From: Fluviicoccus keumensis
GTDB taxonomy: Bacteria; Pseudomonadota; Gammaproteobacteria; Pseudomonadales; Moraxellaceae
Reading direction: 5' to 3'
DNA length: 64,000 bases
Assembly: GCF_004217445.1 (NCBI RefSeq)
Contig: NZ_SHKX01000011.1
Location: forward strand, 305,163-369,162
Below the pieces are notes generated by a model. It had not been told where the DNA came from and did not search any database. It worked only from the letters and a program-made list of their open reading frames with translations. This document shows, one piece after another, positions 34,056-44,000 of this stretch. Each line of letters opens with the position of its first letter. Positions within the stretch are counted from its first letter, which is position 1. The position numbers and the translations under genes are program-made.

Positions 34056-34424
34056 ATGGCTCGAATTCTGATTGTGGATGACTCTCCTACCGAAACCTAC
34101 AGGTTCAAGGAAATTCTTGAGCGTAATGGTCACGGTGTTCTGGAGGCATCAAATGGGGCTGATGGCGTGGCCATGGCCAAGGCTGAATTGCCTGACTTGG
34201 TGCTCATGGATGTGGTGATGCCGGGCATCAATGGATTCCAGGCTACCCGGCAAATCACAAAAGGCGCTGAAACCGCACATATCCCTGTCGTCATTGTGAC
34301 TACCAAGGATCAGGAAACCGATCGCGTCTGGGGCAAGCGTCAAGGCGCGCGCGATTACCTGACAAAGCCTGTTGACGAAACGCTGCTCATGCAGGTTATT
34401 GCCAATCTCATTCCTGGCAAATAA
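34056..34424 (+). CDS. pilH: Twitching motility response regulator PilH
   Basis: A 122-residue single-domain receiver with DD (8-9), Asp52 in LMDVVMPGINGFQATRQ and TKPVD near the end. The N-terminus ARILIVDDSPTE is typical of PilH. It is thought to counterbalance PilG, acting on pilus retraction or as a phosphate sink. AGGGGG precedes the ATG. Confidence 0.93.
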   Translation: MARILIVDDSPTETYRFKEILERNGHGVLEASNGADGVAMAKAELPDLVLMDVVMPGINGFQATRQITKGAETAHIPVVIVTTKDQETDRVWGKRQGARDYLTKPVDETLLMQVIANLIPGK

Positions 34425-34433
34425 GGTGCGGTC

Positions 34434-34964
34434 ATGGCTGCCAAAGGCTTTATCAAGCTTCTTGAAATAGCGGAAAGATCCAAGCAGAAGGGGCTGGGGC
34501 TCCTGGGGCAGGGCGGTGATGCGTGGACCGGTGTGGGCTTCACGCTTGCCGGCCAGCATTTTCTTGCTCCGATTGGGGAAGTGGCGGAAATCCTGAAGGT
34601 TCCCCGATATACCATGATCCCGGGTGTTGCCGGTTGGATGAAAGGATTGGCAAATGTTCGTGGCCGGTTGCTTCCGATCATGGATTTGCTGGCCTTTCTT
34701 AATCGGCGCTCCACCCTGCAGGGGCAGCGCAAGAGAATCCTCGTGATTGACCACGAGGAAATATTCAGCGGGTTGATTGTGGATGAGGTGCTTGGAATGC
34801 AGCACTTTCCCGCAGCGGAATACAAATCTACGGTCAGTGGTGTTTTTCCGGAAATTGCTCCCTATGCAAGGGGAGGGTTTGAGCGGGACGGCAAGGTGTG
34901 GTATGTCCTGTTGATGAGCCGGTTGATTGAAGATCCACGCTTCCTAAAGGCATCGGCTGCATAA
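34434..34964 (+). CDS. pilI: CheW-like adaptor PilI
   Basis: A 176-residue CheW-domain protein (GVGFTLAGQHFLAPIGEVAEIL, GVAGWMKGLANVRGRLLPIMDL). It couples the receptor PilJ to the kinase ChpA at the inner membrane. It sits in the canonical order between pilH and pilJ. Confidence 0.92.
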   Translation: MAAKGFIKLLEIAERSKQKGLGLLGQGGDAWTGVGFTLAGQHFLAPIGEVAEILKVPRYTMIPGVAGWMKGLANVRGRLLPIMDLLAFLNRRSTLQGQRKRILVIDHEEIFSGLIVDEVLGMQHFPAAEYKSTVSGVFPEIAPYARGGFERDGKVWYVLLMSRLIEDPRFLKASAA

Positions 34965-35023
34965 TTTGTAACTTAATGCAGAGCTGTAGAACAAAAAACA
35001 GGGTTGGGGGAGAGTAATAGGCT

Positions 35024-37156
35024 ATGAAACTGCAGAAAAATAACTGGCGAGCATCCCTTGATGCCAACAAGGTTAAAGGGGTGTTTAGCGCCAAAAACCT
35101 GAAGGCCCTTTTCAGTCGCAACTTTTGGGTCAACTTCTGGAATTCCGTAGCAGACTCACCTGATACCGGGCGGTGGTTGGTTTCTTTCATTTTGGCTTTC
35201 GTCTTTACCGCCATTGCCTTCGGCGTGGTGGGTTACCGAAGCGACAAGGGCCGGAATATGATTCAGCACTCCTCGGAAATGCGAGTGCTGTCGCAGGATA
35301 TTGCCAAGAACGCGGGTGAAGCCGCGACAGGGAACCAACAGGCGTTCGAATCCCTCAACAAGGCATCGAAGGAATTCAATCGTCGCTGGACAGCTTTGAA
35401 GAAATTGCATGATCCCGCCAAGCCCGACTCCAAAGCGGTGCAGGCTATTTGGGAACGGATGAATAAAAATAACCAGGCGGTGCTGGCGGGTGAAAAGACC
35501 GTCAGTAATCTGCATGATCTTGTCGCCGGTATTGCCGATGCTGTGCCAGAGCTCCAGTCAGAAAACGATGTTTTTGTCGATCGTTTGGTGGCCTTGGGCG
35601 CACCGGCAGCCCAAGTGGTTGTCGCCAAGCAGCAGTCAGTATTGGCTGAGCGTATTCTTCGGTCCGTGTCGAGCGTGTTGAACGGTGATGAAAACGCCGT
35701 AATGGCCGCTGATGATTTCGGCCGTGACGCTGCCGAGTTCGGTGAAGTGCTCCAGGCGCTGCAAAACGGTTCCCCGGATCGCGGAATTTCCGCTGTTCGT
35801 GATCCGGAAGCGCGGCAGTCCCTTGATGCCATTGCCAAGCTTTTCGATACCTCGGTTCAGCAGGGCGCCAATGAAATTCTGGAGTCCTCGCCGGAGTTGT
35901 TCCAGGTTCGTGAGGCTTCATCCGCAGTTTTCCGCGATTCTCCGGAATTGCTGACAGCGCTTAACGCCATGACAATTTCGATTGATGATGAATCGAACTC
36001 GCTGGCGGCAGCCTTGATTGGCGGTGTTTCGCTTCTGACAACATTGGCTTCGCTGATCATGTTGATCCGCCTTCGCGCACGTCAGGATCGTGAGCGTGCA
36101 GAAGGTGAAAAAGCCCTGGAAAAAGACCGCGCCGAGAAGGTTGAACTGGAAAACCAGCGCAACCAGGCGGCTATTTTGCGTCTGCTTGATGAATTGGGCG
36201 ACTTGGCTGATGGTGACCTCACCGTACAGGCAACAGTGTCTGAAGACTTCACCGGCGCCATCGCCGACTCGATCAACTACTCGATTGACCAGCTGCGCCA
36301 GTTGGTGTCGACGATTAACCAGACGGCCGTGCAGGTTTCTTCGGCTGCTCAGGAAACGCAGTCTACGGCTATGCACCTTGCCGAGGCCTCCGAGCATCAG
36401 GCTCAGGAAATTGCCGGCGCTTCCGCCGCTGTGAATGAAATGGCGGTTTCAATTGACCAGGTGTCTGCGAACGCCGCCGAATCGGCTGTCGTTGCTGACA
36501 GATCCGTGGCCATCGCCCACAAGGGCGCTGATGTGGTGCAACGCAGTATTGAAGGTATGGATACCATTCGTGAGCAGATTCAGGAAACCTCGAAGCGTAT
36601 TAAGCGCCTGGGTGAATCCTCACAGGAAATCGGCGATATCGTGTCGCTGATTAACGACATTGCTGACCAAACGAACATTCTCGCGCTGAATGCTGCGATT
36701 CAGGCGTCCATGGCCGGTGAGGCCGGTCGTGGTTTCGCCGTGGTTGCCGACGAAGTGCAGCGTCTTGCAGAACGTTCTGCTGCCGCAACGAAGCAGATTG
36801 AACAACTGGTTAAGACGATTCAATCCGACACCAACGAAGCTGTTATTTCGATGGAACAAACGACATCGGAAGTTGTGCGCGGTGCACGACTGGCTCAAGA
36901 CGCCGGTGTGGCGCTCGAAGAAATTCAAACTGTGTCGAGAAACCTTGCAGATTTGATTCAGAACATTTCGAACGCTGCGCGTCAGCAGGCAGCCTCCGCA
37001 GGCCACATTTCCAACACCATGAACGTCATTCAGGAAATTACAACACAGACCACGGCGGGTACGATTGCTACCGCCCGGTCCATTGGTAATCTCGCGGAAA
37101 TGGCGGCGGAACTCCGGTTGTCGGTGGCTGGCTTCAAGCTGCCGGAAGCGGCTTAA
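35024..37156 (+). CDS. pilJ: Methyl-accepting chemotaxis protein PilJ
   Basis: A 710-residue receptor. The first transmembrane helix is about 45-65, a periplasmic region with PilJ-type helical repeats spans ~66-325, and a second helix covers about 325-348. A HAMP-like segment and a cytoplasmic signalling domain follow, with the hairpin tip DIADQTNILALNAAIQASMAGEAGRGFAV-like sequence around 540-570. It senses pilus or surface contact and controls ChpA. In the tip, Gln-Ala-Ser stands where many receptors have Glu-Ala-Ala. No C-terminal pentapeptide tether for CheR is seen. Confidence 0.93.
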   Translation: MKLQKNNWRASLDANKVKGVFSAKNLKALFSRNFWVNFWNSVADSPDTGRWLVSFILAFVFTAIAFGVVGYRSDKGRNMIQHSSEMRVLSQDIAKNAGEAATGNQQAFESLNKASKEFNRRWTALKKLHDPAKPDSKAVQAIWERMNKNNQAVLAGEKTVSNLHDLVAGIADAVPELQSENDVFVDRLVALGAPAAQVVVAKQQSVLAERILRSVSSVLNGDENAVMAADDFGRDAAEFGEVLQALQNGSPDRGISAVRDPEARQSLDAIAKLFDTSVQQGANEILESSPELFQVREASSAVFRDSPELLTALNAMTISIDDESNSLAAALIGGVSLLTTLASLIMLIRLRARQDRERAEGEKALEKDRAEKVELENQRNQAAILRLLDELGDLADGDLTVQATVSEDFTGAIADSINYSIDQLRQLVSTINQTAVQVSSAAQETQSTAMHLAEASEHQAQEIAGASAAVNEMAVSIDQVSANAAESAVVADRSVAIAHKGADVVQRSIEGMDTIREQIQETSKRIKRLGESSQEIGDIVSLINDIADQTNILALNAAIQASMAGEAGRGFAVVADEVQRLAERSAAATKQIEQLVKTIQSDTNEAVISMEQTTSEVVRGARLAQDAGVALEEIQTVSRNLADLIQNISNAARQQAASAGHISNTMNVIQEITTQTTAGTIATARSIGNLAEMAAELRLSVAGFKLPEAA

Positions 37157-37182
37157 GGCAACGCTAACAGGAGATGGCCGGC

Positions 37183-38046
37183 GTGACTCTGACCGAATGG
37201 GGAATCAAACCGGCCTTACCCATGTCCGATGAACAGTTCGAACTTTGGCAGGCTCTTGTTGAAGTTCGAATTGGCATTACTGTCACCCCCAGTCGCCGTT
37301 CATTTCTTGAAATCAGCCTGTCGACGCGAATGCGTGAGATCGGTCTGGATGATTACGAAACATACTATGAAAGACTGATGTCCGGTCCCGCGAGCAGTCC
37401 TGAGTGGATATTGTTGACGGATCGCTTGACGGTACAGGAAACCAGCTTTTTTAGACATCAGAGCTCCTTCAAGCTGGTTGAAGAGCATCTCAAGGAATTG
37501 ATCAAAGATAACGGCAGGCATTCGATCAATATATGGAGTGCGGGCTGTTCTAGCGGGGAAGAGGCATATTCCCTGGCCATGCTTACAGATAGTCTGGTTG
37601 AGGAGCGCGGCCGCAAGGATGTCTTCTACGGAGTGACGGCGACGGATATCAGCCTTCCAACCCTGATCAAAGCTCGGCAGGGTATCTTTGCGGAGCGGCG
37701 GGGAGCGACCGTCCCGGAAGGTTTCAGGCTTAAATACATGCATCAAATGCCAAATCACAAAGATTGGCAGATGAATGATGCGATCCGTAAGCGTGTGGCT
37801 TTCAGTCAATTGAACCTGATGGATCTTGAGCGTGCGCCGTTTTCAGAAATGGACGTGATATTTTGTCAGAATGTTCTGATTTATTTCAGAAGATTCCGAA
37901 AGCGGGATGTTGTGACACAGTTGGCCAATCGATTGGCTAAAGGGGGAATTCTGGTGTTGGGGCTCGGCGAAATCGTCGACTGGAGTCACCCGCAACTGGA
38001 ACGAATAGATTATCCGGATACACTCGCATTCAAGCGGGTATCCTGA
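37183..38046 (+). CDS. pilK: CheR-type receptor methyltransferase PilK
   Basis: A ~287-residue methyltransferase. GTG 37183 is the likely start since AGGAG ends 9 bases upstream; the ATG at 37174 directly abuts it. The N-terminal helical domain is followed by a SAM-binding domain with IWSAGCSSGEEAYSLAM, TDIS and FCQNVLIYF. It would methylate glutamates of PilJ. It precedes chpA by about 50 bp. Confidence 0.9.
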   Translation: MTLTEWGIKPALPMSDEQFELWQALVEVRIGITVTPSRRSFLEISLSTRMREIGLDDYETYYERLMSGPASSPEWILLTDRLTVQETSFFRHQSSFKLVEEHLKELIKDNGRHSINIWSAGCSSGEEAYSLAMLTDSLVEERGRKDVFYGVTATDISLPTLIKARQGIFAERRGATVPEGFRLKYMHQMPNHKDWQMNDAIRKRVAFSQLNLMDLERAPFSEMDVIFCQNVLIYFRRFRKRDVVTQLANRLAKGGILVLGLGEIVDWSHPQLERIDYPDTLAFKRVS

Positions 38047-38096
38047 GAACTTGACCGAATAATAAGCATCTGGACCCCACAGGGGGGGTGGTAACG

Positions 38097-41000
38097 ATGA
38101 GCAATAATCATAATTTCCTCGCTTTGGATTGGGTTAAGAGTGAAATTGAAGAGACGTTGAAGCAAGCTCAACAGTCACTGGAAGCCCATGTCAATAATGA
38201 GAGTGATGCCTCCCAATTACGTTTTTGTCTCGCGTATCTTCATCAGATCTATGGAACCCTGCAAATGGTGGAGTTCCATGGCGCTGCCATGCTGGCAGAA
38301 GAAATGGAGAAGCTTTGCCTGGCCTTGGTGAACGGCAAGGTCAAGAACGGAAAGGCAGCGTACGACGCCCTGGTGAAGTCGATGCTGCAACTGCCGGCCT
38401 ATCTTGAGCGTTTACAGGTCAGCAAACGTGACACGCCGTTTGTCTTGTTACCCGCTATCAATGAATTGCGTCTGGCGCATGATGAAGTCCCGCTTTCCGA
38501 GATAGCGTTATTCCAGCCTGATTTTTCCCGTGTTTTCTCGATTACCGCACAGACTGGTGCAACTCCGACGGCGGATGGCCTCAAGAAGTTGCGGCACTTG
38601 TTTCAGATCGGTTTGCTCGGTGTGGTTCGTCAGCAGAATCAGACTGAAAGTCTTGAGACGTTGCAGCAGGCTTTGGGGTTGCTTGGGCAGGTCGTCGGCC
38701 AAAAGGCTTTGCAGGCCCTGTGGCAAGTGACGCAGGCTATGGTTGAAGGGCTGGCAAACCGGTCAATTCCGTTAACCCCGGCTGTCAAATTGTTGCTGGG
38801 GGAAGTCGAGCATGAGTTGCGGAAATTTGCCTCATTTCCCCAGCACAGCCCTTCGCTCGAAATCCTGAAAAATATTCTTTATTACATTGCCAAGAGCCAG
38901 GGAACCAGTCCTCGCGTCGCGGCTATTCGTGCCTTGTATCGACTGGATGATGCATTGCCTTCCCAAGAACGGCTTGAGGCTGAGAAAGACAAACTTTCCG
39001 GTCCGGATAAGGGAGCGCTCAAGTCCGTTATTGCCGGTCTTGATACCGAATTGGTCGCAATCAAGGATGCCATTGATGACCTGATGTATACCGAAACACC
39101 TTCCGTCCATACGCTAGAGCCTTTGCTGCCCAAACTGCGTCAGATGAGCAGTACCCTGATGGTGATGGGCTGGAGCCACCTTCAGAAAATTGTTGATGAG
39201 CAACTGTTGCTGATGTCCGGTGCAATTCGCAACGATGAAGTTGCCGAAGGCACTTTGCTTCATCTGGCGGCAGGACTGCTTGAAGTTGAGTCCGGCCTGC
39301 AGCAAATGCTGGATGATTCTGCGGTTGGAGAGAACTTCAGAGGCAGTGGGACCGTGGCAGATCAATTGTCGACGGCTCAAGCCGCGGTCTTGCGGGAGTC
39401 CCGCACCGCACTCGAGAAATCCAAGGAAGTCATTGTCGAATATATTAGCTCCCAGTGGGATCCGGTTCGTCTGGCCGACCTGCCTGTATTGCTGAAAACC
39501 GTTCGTGGCGGTCTGGCGATGCTCGATCTGGTGCGCCCGTCACAGATCCTTGGCAAGCTGACGGATTTTGTTGAGCAGCACCTGCTGCGCGAAGCATACC
39601 GACCGAGTTGGTCGGAGATGGATACGATGGCTGATATCGTATCCTCGGTAGAGTACTATCTGGAGCGCATGGCCAATCATCATCAGAACAATGATTTGCT
39701 TGAAATGGCAGAAGTTGCTCTGGAGAAACTGGGTTTTGGCCTGGTCCTCGCTGCGCCCGCCGTGCAATTACCCGTTCGACCGTTCAAGGAGGAAAAGGCC
39801 GCCCGCGAGCAGGAAATCGAGTTGGCGGAACGAGAGTTGATGGATTCGGGTGATACCGAGAAAACCTTGCTCAATATCCCGGCACTGGTGTTGCCTGAGG
39901 ATCCGGTTGAAGCGGCAGCGGAGTCACTCCCTGACGAGGCCGAGAACCTTGATCGTACACTGATCAGCATGCCCGTAATCACGGATGACATGCTGTCTGC
40001 TACTGTCAACGATCCGGATAAGACACTGATTGCGATGCCGGTTGTCAATGTGCCGTTGCTGGATGAAAGCACCCGAGCGATGGATACGGCTTTAACGGAA
40101 GTGCAAATTCCTGCTGTTCGTACCAGTTCGTTGATCTCTGAAGATGACTCACTGACCGATTTCGACAGTACCTTGACTTTTGATGCTGAAGCATTACTCG
40201 GGGATATGACCTTTACCCCGCGTAAATCAGTTGAAATCGTGCACGAGGTTGTCGAACAGGCTCAGGTTGCTGTTTCTGATGACTCTCAGGAACGTACACT
40301 GATTATGCCTGCTGTAGACGTCGAGCTGCTTGACGAGTCCGCGTCTTACTCCGATACAGCTATGGTCGAGACCATCACCACGACGACGGATGAGCTGGCG
40401 GCTGAGGTCGCAGCCGTTACGCCAGAGCCCGTTGAAGCGGCTGTTGTAGATGAAAAGCCAGCAGCGCCGGTTCGCCCGGTGTTTGCTGAAATGCCAGTGG
40501 ATGATCATGATCAGGATGATGAAATCCGCGAAATTTTTGTCGAAGAAGCAGCCGAGGTCATGGAAACCATCCATGAATTCTTCCCCAAATGGGCGGCTAA
40601 CTTTGACAACAAGAATGCCTTGACCGAATTCCGCCGTGGATTCCATACCCTTAAGGGTTCGGGGCGGATGGTTGGAGCCAAAGTCGTCGGTGAGTTGGCC
40701 TGGTCCATTGAAAACATGCTCAACCGAGTTATCGACAAGACCGCCACGCCAAACGGCGTCATGGTCATGTTGATCGAAAAGGTTCTGGATGCAATTCCGG
40801 GGCTCATTGAAAATTATACGGCGCGTGCCTTGCCCGGCATTCATACCGTCCCGCTCATGGATGTGGCTGACCGTTTTGCGAAGGGGCAATCGCCTTCAAC
40901 GGCCGATGTTGATCAGGCTGTTGCTTGGTCCTTGGGCCACAGTGCTGATGTGGAGGCAACTGTCGCAGCGGCGGTAACCGAGGAGTTAGTCACGCAGGAT

Positions 41001-44000
41001 CTGGAAGAAGAGTCTGTACTGAGCGAAGGTCCCACGGCAGAAACTGTGTCTGAAATCGCGGATACCGATTCTGAAATCGGATCACGGATGGATGACGGTC
41101 AGCCAGAAGTTGCTGCTGAAATTCCTGAGGCCGTTATCGATCTGGATGAAACTGTCCGTCTGGAGGTTACAGCGCCGGTTCAAGAGGCCGAAACTGAGCC
41201 GGTAGTTGTGGCTGAGCAGGTTCCGATGGCCGCCAAGAAACCGGCCATGCTTGTGCTCAACCACATGCCCGAGGATGATTTTAGCCAGGATGACGAAATC
41301 CGCGAGATTTTCATCGAAGAAGCGGAAGAAGTTCTCGAGACAATCAACGAGTTCTTCCCCAAGTGGGCAGCCAATTTCGAAAACAAGAATGCATTGACGG
41401 AATTCCGCCGCGGCTTTCATACGCTGAAGGGTTCCGGACGCATGGTTGGCGCCAAGGTGGTAGGGGAGCTCGCCTGGTCGATTGAAAATATGCTCAATCG
41501 GGTCATTGATCACACGACTACACCGAACGCAGACATGTCGCTGCTGATCCGGAATGTGATTGATGTCATTCCTGTGCTGGTGCAGAACTTCCAGAACAAG
41601 GAAGCGCCGGCATTGAATACGGGTTACATCATGACGGTCGCGGATGAGTTCGCGCACGCCCGTCATCTGGATGCGGAAAGCATCAAGGCGGCCTTTGCCC
41701 AAGCCAGAGGCGAAGCGGATACAACAGAACCTGAAGCGCCAACCGAGATTACAGCGGCAGCAGAACCGGCGTTACCGGCTGAGGCTGTTGCAGCTTCGGA
41801 GAATGATGATCTGTCGGATGCCTTTGAAGAGTTAGCCACCAGCCTGGAAGAGGTGGAAGCGCCCGAACCGGAGGCGGAAACAGCCGATCCGGTGTTGATG
41901 GAAATTTTCGTCAGCGAGGCAAATACCTATCTCGATGACATTCAGGATTTCCTGCAGTCCGTACCACAGGGCAATAAGGTTGCGGTAACGGATGAAGTGT
42001 TGCGCGCGCTTCATACCTTGAGAGGCAGCGCCGGCATGGCCGGTGTGGCAACCGTCTCCAGTATTGCCGCGCCGATGGAGACCCTCTTCAAGGACTTCCG
42101 TCAGCAAGGGCGTTTGCTGAACCAGACACACCGTGATTTGCTGGCGGAGGCGCATCGTCTTATTACGCTCAGCATCAAGAGCGTGGCGGAAGGCGGCAAG
42201 GGGCTGGTGTCCGGTGATACGCAACTGATCGCGATGATTGATCAGGTATCCCGCATCCCGGCAACGGCCGACGAGGATACGGGTGAAGCTGAAGTTTCCT
42301 CCAATACCGCCGGTATCGTTGCCGGTTTCATGGATCTCGGCCTTGATCATCTGCTTGATGCTCCTTGGGAGCTGACAGGCTGGCTTGCCGGTGAAGACCG
42401 GGATGAGCACATTGAGACTTTGCGCAATGAGTTGCAGCAACTTTACCCCGAGGCGGTCAAGTGTGGCGTTCATCCCTTGGCTGAATTGCTCAAGGCGTTG
42501 ACAGGGCTTTATGCCTACATCGCCCGTGACGCGGCGACGGTCCTGGCTGATGAAAGCCTGCTGGAAATACTGGGTAATGCTCATGACGAAGTAATCAATA
42601 TCTTCGATACCTTGGCGGCATGCCAGACAGTTGCTTCGGCAACGGATCTGGTTCGTCGCATCAACGACTGGAGCGGCGCTGCCGCCGAGCCTGCGGCCGT
42701 GACGGCTGCGCAGCCCGTTGCCGCCGTGGTAGAAATTGATAATGGCGCCGATCCTGAACTGCTATCGATTTTCCTGGAAGAGGGTGAAGAGGTACTGCAG
42801 GCAGCGGATGACGAGTTCCGCAACTGGCTTTCTGATCCGGAAAACAAGCAGGCGCTGCGTGTGCTGCAACGCCATCTTCATACGCTGAAAGGCGGCGCCC
42901 GGATGGCGGTTGTTGCAAGCCTCGGCGACCTTGCGCATGAACTGGAATTCCTCTATGAGGGATTGGTGGATGGTCGCTACAACTACAGTCCCGCGTTGGC
43001 TGATTTGTGCCAGCGCTGTCATGATCGAATCGCCAACCAGCTTTCAGATCTGCAGGCTAAGGGTCAGTGTGAATTCGCACGCGATTTGGTAGATGTGATC
43101 AACCAATACCGCCGGACACCGGTGGATACGGTAATTCTGGATTTTTTCTCTTTAGCGGCAGGTGGCTCGACTAGCAAGGCGCTTGATGCAACTCCGGCGG
43201 CGGTAGCCGTTAGTGTTCCGGCTGCCGCTGTTCCTGTCGTTCCGGTATCTGTAGCTCCTGCAAGCGATGCAGGCCAGCCGGATGACGTCACTTCCGGCTT
43301 CGATGAGGAAATGCTGGAAATTTTCCTGGAAGAAGCCCAAGAAATCGTTGATGAAACCAACCAGAAGCTGGCGGATTGGAAAGTGTCGCCCGCCGAAACC
43401 GAGCCGGTCAAAATCCTGCAGCGTGGCTTGCATACGCTGAAGGGGGGCGCCCGCATGGCGGGTGTGACGGCCTTGGGCGATCTTGCTCACGAAATGGAGA
43501 ACCTCTACGAAGGTGTTTGCCTGAATCGTTACCAGGGAACGCCGGCAGTCTTCTCCGTACTTCAACGTTGCCATGACCGCATTGCCGAAGCGGTAGAAAT
43601 GCTGAAGAAGGATGGCAAGTGTCCGGGTGTTTCTGACCTGGTTGCCCAACTGAAGAGTTACCTCTCCAATCCGGCGGCCTTCAGCGATGACGTTCAACAA
43701 CCGGCTCGCAAAGTTGCACCGCAACCGGCCCTTGCTCCGGTTCCTTCGGCTGCGCCGTCGTTGCCTGAAAGCGTGGCGATGGTGTTCCCTGAAGAAACCG
43801 GCATGCCCTCCATGATGGGGAATTTCCGGAATCTCAAGGCCCAGCAAACGGCGCAGGAAATGATCCGCGTTTCATCCGAGTTGATGGAAAAGCTGATTAA
43901 CCTGGCGGGTGAAGGGTCGATTATCCGCTCACGCGTTGAAATGGGTGTGCACGGTTTCGCCCAGACCGTGGAGGAAATGGGTGCCACGGTGCAGCGTTTG

